Assembly: GCA_900544725.1 (NCBI GenBank)
Contig: UQWK01000042.1
Location: 1 to 18,718 of the forward strand
Reading direction: 5' to 3'
Source of the DNA: an uncultured Collinsella sp.
GTDB taxonomy: Bacteria > Actinomycetota > Coriobacteriia > Coriobacteriales > Coriobacteriaceae
DNA length: 18,718 nt
The translations under genes and the position numbers were made by a program. The notes under the pieces are model-generated. The model was not told where the DNA came from. It saw only the letters and a program-made list of their open reading frames with translations, and made no database searches. Position 1 is the stretch's first letter, and each line of letters starts with the position of its first letter. Of the stretch, positions 1-7,628 are shown in pieces.

Positions 1-18
1 CGTAGCGGGTGGTTTAAA

Positions 19-39
19 GCTGGCCGCTGCGCGGCCAGC
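19..39. repeat. Perfect 9-bp inverted repeat at the left edge
   Basis: GCTGGCCGC and GCGGCCAGC are separated by three bases. A second, weaker dyad (AGACT/AGTCT, 40-51) follows directly. Neither is followed by a clear T-run on either strand, so this is not called a terminator. It may be the tail of an element or gene lying left of the window. Nothing else is visible in 1-56. Confidence 0.4.
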
Positions 40-56
40 AGACTAAAGTCTTGAAT

Positions 57-85
57 AAAAAAACCGCCCCGTATGGGGCGGTTTT
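57..85 (-). terminator. Rho-independent terminator of the homocysteine methyltransferase gene
   Basis: An 11-bp perfect stem (AAAACCGCCCC / GGGGCGGTTTT) with a four-base loop begins 6 bases past the minus-strand stop codon at 91. Read on the minus strand, the GC-rich core is followed by a run of eight T. On the plus strand only four T follow, so it points mainly leftwards, but it could work in both directions. Confidence 0.88.
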
Positions 86-90
86 GACCT

Positions 91-942
91 TTATATATCG
101 AGCGCCTCGGCCATCGCCGCCGTGGTGATTGCCGTGGTTCCACAGCAACTGCCCACCATTGCGGCACCGGCATGTCTCCATTCGATGCAAGCGCGCGCGA
201 AGGCTTCGGGGTTCTCGCGCCACACAGGACCATCCTGAGTTTGGACCGGATCGCCCACGTTGGGGCGTACCGTGACGGGCGTAGTCGCCGATGCAACCAT
301 CCTAGGCACCGCCACGTTCGCGGCCGCAAGTGAACAGCAGTTAACCCCAACCGAGTTTGCGCCGTGCTTTTCGGCGTACAAAACGGCAGCCTCGATGTTG
401 AGGCCATCGCCTAGCAGGTCGCCTTTATCGTCAACGACAAAACTCACCAAAACAGGCATGCCGTCGGCGGCATCCTGGGCGCCTGCAAGCATGGGCTGCA
501 AATTACGGATAGACGTCACCGTCTCGATCAGCAGACCGTCAACACCAGCATTGAGCAGGGCGTATGCCTGCTCTCGCGAAATGCCTCGGATTTCTCGATA
601 CTCGGCAGAGTCTTCGGCAAACCACTCAATGCCGATCGGGCCCATCGAGCCCAGCAGCAGCTGAGGGTGCGCCTGGCGCGCATCGTCGACGGCACCGCGA
701 TTGACCTCAGCCACGGACGGCGTAATCTGATCTTGCTTGAGGGCATAGCTTGATGCCTGAAAGGTATTGGTAATGAGCACCTGCGCACCGGCGGCGACAT
801 ACAGGCGATGGATACGAGAAACAGTCTGCGACTCGGCAAGGTTCCAAAACGCCGGTGGGATGTCGGCAGCGTCGTATTCACTCATTAGCACGCTGCCCAT
901 GGGGCCCTGCGTCAACAGGGTCTCGCTCGACATGCGGCGCAT
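91..942 (-). CDS. mmuM: Homocysteine S-methyltransferase
   Basis: This enzyme moves a methyl group from a donor such as S-methylmethionine to homocysteine, making methionine in the cytoplasm. The protein has the zinc-type homocysteine methyltransferase fold. From the chosen start, the N-terminal segment LLTQGPMGS stands in for the family's 'DGAMGT'. The zinc ligands are expected at GVNC (Cys202) and in the GSCCGTT motif (Cys266, Cys267). It is 283 aa, close to the stand-alone MmuM/YagD length, and has no folate or cobalamin domains. I prefer the ATG at 942 because GAGG sits 5 bases upstream. An in-frame ATG at 984 (297 aa) has no ribosome site. It lies about 55 bp downstream of a DtxR-type repressor gene on the same strand, probably co-transcribed, and ends at the terminator 57-85. 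The methyl donor is not shown by the sequence. Confidence 0.85.
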   Translation of the reverse strand: MRRMSSETLLTQGPMGSVLMSEYDAADIPPAFWNLAESQTVSRIHRLYVAAGAQVLITNTFQASSYALKQDQITPSVAEVNRGAVDDARQAHPQLLLGSMGPIGIEWFAEDSAEYREIRGISREQAYALLNAGVDGLLIETVTSIRNLQPMLAGAQDAADGMPVLVSFVVDDKGDLLGDGLNIEAAVLYAEKHGANSVGVNCCSLAAANVAVPRMVASATTPVTVRPNVGDPVQTQDGPVWRENPEAFARACIEWRHAGAAMVGSCCGTTAITTAAMAEALDI

Positions 943-996
943 AAGTTCCTCGCCGCCGGGGCGGTTGTAATAACTCGTATCCATATATGTGTTTCG

Positions 997-1419
997 CTAT
1001 TCCTCGACGCTGATTCCCTGTTTTTCGAGATAGGCGAGCCAGCGGCTCATCGTGTCCTCGGAAAGCGCATGTTCCATCATGCACGCCTCGGAATCGGCCC
1101 GCTCAAAATCGACGCCGAGCTCCTGGACCAAAAACGTGCGGACAAGGCGATGACGGTACCAGATAGCCGTGCCGACCTCGCGACCACGGTCGGTCAGGAT
1201 GACCTTGCCGTAATGCGATTGCTCGACAAGCTCGGACGCCTTAAGCGCCGAAACTGCCTTATTGACCGATGCCTTGGAGACACCAAGACGCTGCGCGATG
1301 TCGACCGACCGCACGCCACTGGTCTCCCCTTCTTCGCTTTCGATGCGAACCATGCACTCCAAGTAGTCTTCGTTCGCCACCGTTAGGTGCAGCTCGCGCG
1401 AGCTATTTGTCGTATCCAT
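997..1419 (-). CDS. DtxR/MntR-family metal-dependent transcriptional repressor
   Basis: This is a cytoplasmic repressor that binds DNA when loaded with Fe(II) or Mn(II). At 140 aa it has an N-terminal winged helix (residues about 12-80; recognition helix in the stretch VSKASVNKAVSALK, 47-60) and a metal-binding dimerisation domain (about 85-125). It has no C-terminal SH3-like domain, as in MntR. By alignment from memory the metal ligands are Asp18 and Glu21 (ANEDYLE), His90 (YRHRL), and Cys113, Glu116 and His117 (EACMMEH). Asp18/Glu21 are MntR-like, while Cys113 is DtxR/IdeR-like, so the metal is uncertain. The ATG start has a purine-rich AAGGGACGGAAGG upstream. It is divergent from pepT, with a shared palindrome between them, and is probably in an operon with the methyltransferase gene that follows. 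Confidence 0.85.
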   Translation of the reverse strand: MDTTNSSRELHLTVANEDYLECMVRIESEEGETSGVRSVDIAQRLGVSKASVNKAVSALKASELVEQSHYGKVILTDRGREVGTAIWYRHRLVRTFLVQELGVDFERADSEACMMEHALSEDTMSRWLAYLEKQGISVEE

Positions 1420-1450
1420 GACCTTCCGTCCCTTCTGCGTTCAAAGGCTG

Positions 1451-1501
1451 ATTCTACCCCATCCAAGCGTCGCGGTATGCCGTGGCATACCGTGCTAGAG
1501 T
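1451..1501. promoter_or_regulatory. Divergent promoter region with a 20-bp palindrome
   Basis: A perfect 9-bp inverted repeat (CGGTATGCC and GGCATACCG, 2-bp spacer) spans 1473-1492. To its left, TAGAAT on the minus strand (1451-1456) is a plausible -10 for the repressor gene. To its right, TAGAGT (1496-1501), preceded by TG, is a plausible extended -10 for pepT. With 17-bp spacers both -35 regions would fall inside the left half of the palindrome. Neither -35 resembles TTGACA, which fits activator- or repressor-controlled promoters, but the -10 calls are only moderate matches. The dyad is a natural operator candidate for the adjacent DtxR-type repressor. Confidence 0.5.
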
Positions 1502-1539
1502 TCTTGTTGCACACGACGACCAAGATTGGAGCGGTCCTT

Positions 1540-2787
1540 ATGGAAAACAACACCACGAACCCCGACGTCCTTGAGCGCTTTTTTCGCTACGTCCAAATCA
1601 ACACGCAATCCGAGGATGCAAACTGCGACCAGGTGCCTTCGAGCACCGTTCAGTTTGACCTTGCCAACATCCTGGCCGAGGAGCTGCGCGAGCTTGGCGC
1701 GGCCGATGCCCATGTAACCGAGCATGCCTACGTCTGCGCACATATTCCTGCGAGCGCGGGCGCGGAGGGCAAGCCCGCCCTGGGTCTGATCGCACACCTC
1801 GACACCACCGAGGTTGCGCCGGGCGCCGGCGTGAAGCCGCACATTGTGCACTACGAAGGCGGCGACCTGGTCTGCGGTACCGTTGACGGCAAGCCCGTGG
1901 CAATGAGCACCGCCAAGCTTCCCGCCCTGAACGACCTTGTGGGTGAGGACTTGGTCTGCAGCGACGGCACCACACTGCTGGGCGCCGACGACAAGGCCGG
2001 CGTCGCCGAGATCATGGCGCTTGTCGCGCGCATCGCTCAGGACCCCTCGCTGCCCCACCCCGCACTCGGCATTTGTTTTTGCCCGGACGAGGAAATCGGC
2101 CACGGCGCCGGGCTGTTGGACATCGACGCTTTTGGCTGCAAGTACGCCTACACGGTCGACGGCGGCCCCATCGGCGAGCTTGAGTGGGAGTGCTTCAACG
2201 CCGCCGAGGCAACCGTTCGCTTTGAGGGCCAGTCCATCCACCCGGGCGACGCCAAGGGCCGCATGGTTAACGCGGGCAATCTGTTCTGCGACTTCAATGC
2301 CCTGCTCCCCTACGTGCAGCGCCCGGAATACACCGAGGGCTACGAGGGCTTCTATCACCTTGAGGGCGTGTCTGCTACCGTCGACCACGCTACGGCGCGC
2401 TATATCGTCCGCGACCACGACGCGGCGAAGTTCCAGCAGAAACTCGATCTGATTGATTTCGCCGCCGCCATGCTCAACCAGCGTTTGGGCGAGGAGCGCG
2501 TGACCGTGGAGATTAAGCAGCAGTACCGCAACATGGCCGAGATCGTGTGCGATTACCCCGAGCTGATCGACGCCGCCAAGGAAGCCTACCTTGCTTGCGA
2601 CGTTGAGCCTCAGGTGCTGCCGATTCGCGGTGGTACCGACGGTGCGCAGCTGTCGTTCCGCGGTCTGCCCTGCCCCAACCTTTCCACGGGCGGCTACTGC
2701 TACCACGGAGTTAACGAGTTTGTCCCGGTCAGCTCGCTCGTCAAGATGACCGACGTCCTCCAGGAACTCGTCGCTCGTTTCGCATAA
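1540..2787 (+). CDS. pepT: Peptidase T (tripeptide aminopeptidase)
   Basis: This is a cytoplasmic dizinc aminopeptidase of the M20 family that removes the N-terminal residue from tripeptides. The 415 aa match the usual length of about 408. The metal and catalytic motifs are all present: HLDT (His86, Asp88), LLGADDKAG (Asp150), PDEEIG (Glu184 general base, Glu185), VDGG (Asp207) and YHGVNEF (His389). The dimerisation ('lid') domain covers about 215-330. GGTDGAQLSFRGLPCPNLS, near residues 364-382, is the typical PepT substrate-site stretch. The ATG at 1540 is chosen because GGAG lies 8 bases upstream and the N-terminus (LERFFRYVQINTQS) aligns with PepT. The open frame extends back to 1387, but that part overlaps the divergent repressor gene. 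It is monocistronic, ending at the terminator 2815-2851, and may share a regulator with the divergent gene. Confidence 0.95.
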   Translation: MENNTTNPDVLERFFRYVQINTQSEDANCDQVPSSTVQFDLANILAEELRELGAADAHVTEHAYVCAHIPASAGAEGKPALGLIAHLDTTEVAPGAGVKPHIVHYEGGDLVCGTVDGKPVAMSTAKLPALNDLVGEDLVCSDGTTLLGADDKAGVAEIMALVARIAQDPSLPHPALGICFCPDEEIGHGAGLLDIDAFGCKYAYTVDGGPIGELEWECFNAAEATVRFEGQSIHPGDAKGRMVNAGNLFCDFNALLPYVQRPEYTEGYEGFYHLEGVSATVDHATARYIVRDHDAAKFQQKLDLIDFAAAMLNQRLGEERVTVEIKQQYRNMAEIVCDYPELIDAAKEAYLACDVEPQVLPIRGGTDGAQLSFRGLPCPNLSTGGYCYHGVNEFVPVSSLVKMTDVLQELVARFA

Positions 2788-2814
2788 GACTGGCCGCACA
2801 ACCCCAAAAGACGA

Positions 2815-2851
2815 ATCGCCCCGCCCTCAACCGAGAACGGGGCGATATTTT
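2815..2851 (+). terminator. Rho-independent terminator of pepT
   Basis: A 9-bp perfect stem (ATCGCCCCG / CGGGGCGAT) encloses a 14-base loop and is followed by ATTTT, 27 bases after the pepT stop codon. Only four T follow, so it is of medium strength. Confidence 0.8.
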
Positions 2852-2891
2852 GCTGCAATGAGGACAGGTTGACGCGCGCCAGCCTCTTGAC

Positions 2892-2983
2892 GCAAGGAGT
2901 GTCCCCAAGTGCCAAGTGCAGCAAGAATGTCCCCTTTGACTAGTCGTTTAAGAACGTCCCCAATGACTACCCAACGACTAGTC
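2892..2983. repeat. Cluster of REP-like 'GTCCCC' palindromic units
   Basis: Three related units lie in tandem: GCAAGGAGTGTCCCC (2892-2906), GCAAGAATGTCCCC (2921-2934) and TTTAAGAACGTCCCC (2947-2961). The third sits in a hairpin, AGTCGTT/AATGACT (one G-T pair), and in a larger perfect 11-bp inverted repeat, GACTAGTCGTT (2938-2948) with AACGACTAGTC (2973-2983). Read on the minus strand, the third unit begins with GTAG at the foot of the stem and carries GGGGAC in the loop. This resembles REP elements associated with RAYT (Y1) transposases, though no transposase is in the window. A near-identical unit recurs at 18570-18598. Confidence 0.6.
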
Positions 2984-3121
2984 CGGACCAAGGCAACGCC
3001 GATGTTTTGGCAACGACAGCGAAAACCCGCCAGAGCGAGCAAGGTGCCTTGAAACAAGGCGGCATTGATCTTTTGATCATGCCGCCGAAGTTGAAAGGCA
3101 GATTGCCGCTCTGGCGGGTTT
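2982..3121. repeat. Structured repeat element, copy 1 (possible RNA or mobile-element remnant)
   Basis: The left part (2982-3061) aligns without gaps to 18631-18710. Conserved blocks sit at fixed offsets: TCCGGA, AAGGCAACGCCG, GACAGCGA, CAAGGTG and TGAAAC, with unrelated sequence between them. From 3023 a 15-bp perfect stem, AAACCCGCCAGAGCG (3023-3037) with CGCTCTGGCGGGTTT (3107-3121), closes a multibranch loop. Inside are CAAG/CTTG (3040-3051), a long hairpin GGCGGCAT-GATC / GATCATGCCGCC (about 3058-3086) and GGCA/TGCC (3097-3106). On the minus strand the big stem ends in TTTT and could help stop transcription of the LCP gene. No function is known to me. Confidence 0.6.
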
Positions 3122-3133
3122 GCAGCGTCAACT

Positions 3134-3163
3134 GGTTACGCGGGCTGGTAAGCCCGCGTAACC
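3134..3163 (-). terminator. Strong hairpin touching the LCP-gene stop codon; possible terminator
   Basis: A 13-bp perfect stem (GGTTACGCGGGCT / AGCCCGCGTAACC) with a four-base loop directly abuts the TAG stop at 3164-3166. No T-run follows on either strand, so it is not a classical intrinsic terminator. It may instead protect the transcript 3' end, or form one arm of the structured region to its left. Confidence 0.45.
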
Positions 3164-4393
3164 CTAGTAGTTGGCATCGTAGCCGTTGCCGTCGCCAGTG
3201 GGCTCTTCGTAGTAGTCCGAATCGCTCGAATCGCCCGAGCCTTCCGAATCGTCGGAGCTGCCTGACGAAGTGGCGGTGCCGTTGGCGTAATCGTCGGACG
3301 TGTTGCTGTTAAGGTCGCCAATCGTGGAGCTAGTACCATCGGACAGGCCCATGGTATTGGGGCCCTTGGGATCCTTACCAGCGTCGACGCGCTCCATCAT
3401 TTCCTTGAGCTCGTCCTCGTAGACAAAGACGTAGCTTACGCCATCAATCATGGTGCTGTCATCGGCATACGAAGGCAGGTTAGCCGAGTAGATGCCATTG
3501 ACGTCCATGCCGCGCATGGCATTGACCGTAGAGACGATGTCCTGAACGCTCATATCGGTCACGAGCATGTCGGACAGCGAATTGACGAGGTCGAAGACCT
3601 TGGTGGCATCGAAGTTGTTGAGAATCTGGTTGGCGAGGGCGCCGAGTACCTGACGCTGATGGCGCATGCGCGTGTAGTCGCCATCGGCATAGGTGTAGCG
3701 GCAGCGGGCGTAGGTAAGTGCGGTCGCGCCATCCATGTGCTGCTGACCGGCGGTGATCTTAATGTCGAGATGCTCGGGGTCGTCGACATCGTCGGTTGCG
3801 TTAATGTCGATGCCGCCGACCGAATCGATGAGCGACTGCATGCCGTCGAAGCTGACCTCGGCATAGTGTGAAATCTGGACACCGCACAGCTCGTTGACCG
3901 CCTGGACCATAGCTTCGGCGCCGCCGTAGGTATGGCAGGCGTTGATCTTCATGGTCGAACCGTTGTAGACGACCTTGGTATCACGCGGAATGGAGATGAG
4001 CGTCGCCTGCTTTTGCGTGGGGTCGATACGTGCCAGGATAATCGAGTCGGCGCGATACGTATCCTCACCCGGGCGACCGTCGGTACCAAGGAGCAGTACG
4101 TAGAACGGGTCTTTTGCCTCGTCGGTATCAACCAGAATCTTGCGCAGGTTGTCGGTAATGACGTTGGAGTCGCCGAGCTTGCCCATAATGGTGGCGAACC
4201 ATAGGCCGGCGGCAGTCGTTGCGCTCAGCAGCACACCGAGCACGGCAATGAGCGCGACGCGGCGAACCGTATGGCCGCGACGGCGCTGACGGGCGCGCTC
4301 GGAATAGCGGGCGACGTTATCACGGCTATAGATCTTGGCCTGTGCGCCGGTCGAAGGTCTTCGGGATTCCGCAAGGGGCTTTTTCTTAAACAT
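3164..4393 (-). CDS. LytR-CpsA-Psr (LCP) family cell-wall glycopolymer ligase
   Basis: This membrane-anchored enzyme transfers polyprenyl-phosphate-linked glycopolymers to peptidoglycan outside the cell. The 409 aa comprise a basic cytoplasmic N-terminus (1-44), one membrane segment (about 45-68), an LCP domain (about 97-260) and a Ser/Asp/Gly-rich tail (about 350-409). LCP signature residues are visible: LLGTDGR (Asp105), RADSI (Arg114, Asp116), SIPRDT (Arg137, Asp138), and the YAR-CRY...DGDYTRMRHQRQ stretch (Arg230-Arg248) that grips the pyrophosphate. The ATG at 4393 is chosen because AGG lies 6 bases upstream. A TTG two codons earlier has the SD core directly against it. It starts 12 bp after the murA stop, so it is probably co-transcribed with murA. 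The exact polymer ligated cannot be told. Confidence 0.9.
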   Translation of the reverse strand: MFKKKPLAESRRPSTGAQAKIYSRDNVARYSERARQRRRGHTVRRVALIAVLGVLLSATTAAGLWFATIMGKLGDSNVITDNLRKILVDTDEAKDPFYVLLLGTDGRPGEDTYRADSIILARIDPTQKQATLISIPRDTKVVYNGSTMKINACHTYGGAEAMVQAVNELCGVQISHYAEVSFDGMQSLIDSVGGIDINATDDVDDPEHLDIKITAGQQHMDGATALTYARCRYTYADGDYTRMRHQRQVLGALANQILNNFDATKVFDLVNSLSDMLVTDMSVQDIVSTVNAMRGMDVNGIYSANLPSYADDSTMIDGVSYVFVYEDELKEMMERVDAGKDPKGPNTMGLSDGTSSTIGDLNSNTSDDYANGTATSSGSSDDSEGSGDSSDSDYYEEPTGDGNGYDANY

Positions 4394-4405
4394 AGGCAAC
4401 CTGCA

Positions 4406-5689
4406 TTAGTAGATGACGGGATCGGGGACAGCGGCGTGCTCGACGTGAGCGCCAAGCGCCTGCAGCTTTTCGACAAACTGCTCATAGCCGCGCTTGATGT
4501 GATGGATCGCCGATACCTCGGTCGTGCCATCGGCGATCAGACCGGCGACAACGAGAGCTGCGCCGCCGCGCAAATCGGGCGAGGTAACCTGCGCACCCGA
4601 GAAACCCTTGACGCCGTGAATCATAGCGTGATGGCTCTCGATGCGAATATCGGCACCCATGCGCACCAGCTCGGATGCAAACATAAAGCGATTCTCGAAG
4701 ATATTCTCGGTGATAACGGAACTGCCGTCGGCCAGGGCGGAGAGCACCATAATCTGCGCCTGCATGTCCGTGGGGAAACCGGGGAACGGGAGCGTCTGGA
4801 TATCGACCGGCTTGATGCGCTCGACGCGATTCACGTGAACGCCATCCTCGATGCGTTCGCAATCGATGCCCATGAGCTCCATCTTCTTGAGCACCATTCC
4901 CAAGTGGATGGGGCAAAAGCCTGTAACGTCAACACCGCGATCGTCGGCCATCAACGCGCCGGCAACGATAAAGGTACCGGCCTCGATGCGGTCGCCCACC
5001 ACACGATGGGTAACGGGATGCAGCTCTTCCACGCCCTCGATGGTCACAACAGGCGTACCCGCGCCGACAATCTTGGCACCCATCTCGTTGAGCATGTTAG
5101 CGAGATCGACGATCTCGGGCTCACGGGCGGCATTATCGATAACCGTGGTACCCTGCGCGCGCACGGAGGCCATGATGAGGTTCTCGGTCGCACCGACGCT
5201 GGCGAACTCGAGCGTGACGGTGGTGCCGCGCAGGCCCTGAGGCGCATTGGCGTTGATATAGCCGTGGGCGGTATCGAACTCGACGCCCAAGGCCTCAAGA
5301 CCCAAGATATGCATATCGATCTTGCGAGCGCCCAGGTTGCAGCCGCCGGGCATGGCAATCTTGGCGCGATGGAAACGGCCCAGCAGGGGCCCCATCACGG
5401 CAGTGGAAGCGCGCATCTTGGCAACGAGCTCGTAGGGCGCCTCCCAAGAATCGACCTGGGAGGTATCGATCTCGAGCGTGTGCTCGTCGAGGACATCGAT
5501 CGTGGCGCCCATACCCTTGAGCACCTTGCCCATCACGTGGACATCGGAAATATCAGGCACGTTCTGCAGCGTCGTCTTGCCCGGCGCCAGAAGCGTTGCC
5601 GCCATGAGTTTGAGCGCGGAGTTCTTGGCGCCCGAAACAGGCACGGAACCTCCGATGGCGTGGCCACCCTCAACGCGGATAATATCCAA
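4406..5689 (-). CDS. murA: UDP-N-acetylglucosamine 1-carboxyvinyltransferase
   Basis: MurA catalyses the first committed step of peptidoglycan synthesis: enolpyruvyl transfer from PEP to UDP-GlcNAc in the cytoplasm. The 427 aa match the family length. Visible active-site features are Lys22-Asn23 (SGAKNSALK), Arg93, the catalytic loop PGGCNLGAR with Cys117 (the fosfomycin target, so fosfomycin-binding type), and Asp308 in GFPTDMQAQ. The start is TTG at 5689, 7 bases after AAGG, and gives the expected N-terminus (IIRVEGGHAIGG). It lies downstream of the ATP synthase operon, behind a terminator-like hairpin (5703-5741) that leaves almost no room for a separate promoter. It is followed closely by the LCP gene, forming a wall-synthesis pair. 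Confidence 0.96.
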   Translation of the reverse strand: MDIIRVEGGHAIGGSVPVSGAKNSALKLMAATLLAPGKTTLQNVPDISDVHVMGKVLKGMGATIDVLDEHTLEIDTSQVDSWEAPYELVAKMRASTAVMGPLLGRFHRAKIAMPGGCNLGARKIDMHILGLEALGVEFDTAHGYINANAPQGLRGTTVTLEFASVGATENLIMASVRAQGTTVIDNAAREPEIVDLANMLNEMGAKIVGAGTPVVTIEGVEELHPVTHRVVGDRIEAGTFIVAGALMADDRGVDVTGFCPIHLGMVLKKMELMGIDCERIEDGVHVNRVERIKPVDIQTLPFPGFPTDMQAQIMVLSALADGSSVITENIFENRFMFASELVRMGADIRIESHHAMIHGVKGFSGAQVTSPDLRGGAALVVAGLIADGTTEVSAIHHIKRGYEQFVEKLQALGAHVEHAAVPDPVIY

Positions 5690-5702
5690 GGTCTACCCTT
5701 TC

Positions 5703-5741
5703 AAAAAGCATGCCCGGGGTGGCTGGGCCATCCCGGGCATG
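5703..5741 (-). terminator. Terminator-like hairpin between atpC and murA
   Basis: The stem CATGCCCGGG / CCCGGGCATG (10 bp), continued across one mismatch by TGGC/GCCA, is followed on the minus strand by C then five T (5703-5707). It stands where the ATP synthase transcript could end. The T-run finishes only 13 bases before the murA TTG and touches the murA ribosome site. Transcripts reaching murA must therefore either read through it or carry it in their leader, which suggests attenuation. A small dyad AACGCT/AGCGTT (5761-5774) lies between it and atpC. Confidence 0.75.
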
Positions 5742-5777
5742 ATGTGTTCGCAAATGGTCGAACGCTAAAGCGTTTGA

Positions 5778-6170
5778 CTATTGGGCAAGCTTGAGCTTAC
5801 ACCATGCGATTTCATTATAGAGGTAGGCGCGGCGTGCATCATCCTCCGACAAATTACCCAGCTTCTCTTCAAAACCTTGAATATCAGCTTTAACCTTGTC
5901 GGCGTCGACGGTCGCCAAATCGCAAGCGCGCTCGGCGAGGACGGTCACGACATCGTCCGCAACCTGGGCATAGCCGCCGGCCACGGCAAACGTGTGGTCG
6001 ACAGTGCCCATGGCCTTATCGGAAATGCGAACGTAACCGCGATCGATCGTGCAGATTTCGCTGGAGTGAGCAGGCAGAACGCCAAACTCACCATCCGTGG
6101 ACGGAATCGACACAAACGCAGCGTCGCCCTCATAGGCGCAGCTCACGGGGCACACGATGCGGATACGCAT
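5778..6170 (-). CDS. atpC: F1Fo ATP synthase epsilon subunit
   Basis: This is the central-stalk subunit of F1 that couples to the c-ring and can inhibit ATP hydrolysis. The 130 aa show the usual N-terminal beta-sandwich (about 1-84; SIPSTDGEFGVLPAHS is the family signature, at residues 22-37) and a C-terminal helical hairpin (about 88-130). It begins 3 bases after the atpD stop codon, with GGGGGAGAAG some 9 bases upstream of the ATG. It is the last gene of the ATP synthase operon, followed by the hairpin before murA. Confidence 0.95.
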   Translation of the reverse strand: MRIRIVCPVSCAYEGDAAFVSIPSTDGEFGVLPAHSSEICTIDRGYVRISDKAMGTVDHTFAVAGGYAQVADDVVTVLAERACDLATVDADKVKADIQGFEEKLGNLSEDDARRAYLYNEIAWCKLKLAQ

Positions 6171-6173
6171 AAC

Positions 6174-7627
<1,454 letters not shown>

Positions 7628-7628
<1 letters not shown>

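Noticed and set aside
1387..1539. N-terminal extension of pepT to position 1387
   Set aside because: It would overlap the divergent repressor gene and its promoter. The ATG at 1540 has a GGAG site and matches the family N-terminus.
1495..2799. 434-codon minus-strand frame opposite pepT
   Set aside because: This is a shadow of a high-GC gene. It has no family resemblance, while pepT on the other strand has every catalytic motif.
2892..3121. CRISPR array
   Set aside because: Repeats are unequal, palindromic in different ways and irregularly spaced, with no uniform spacers and no cas genes.
3007..3312. 101-codon plus-strand open frame across the structured repeat
   Set aside because: It reads through the stem-loops and on into the antisense of the LCP gene. 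Block conservation with copy 2 ignores codon positions, so it does not look like coding constraint.
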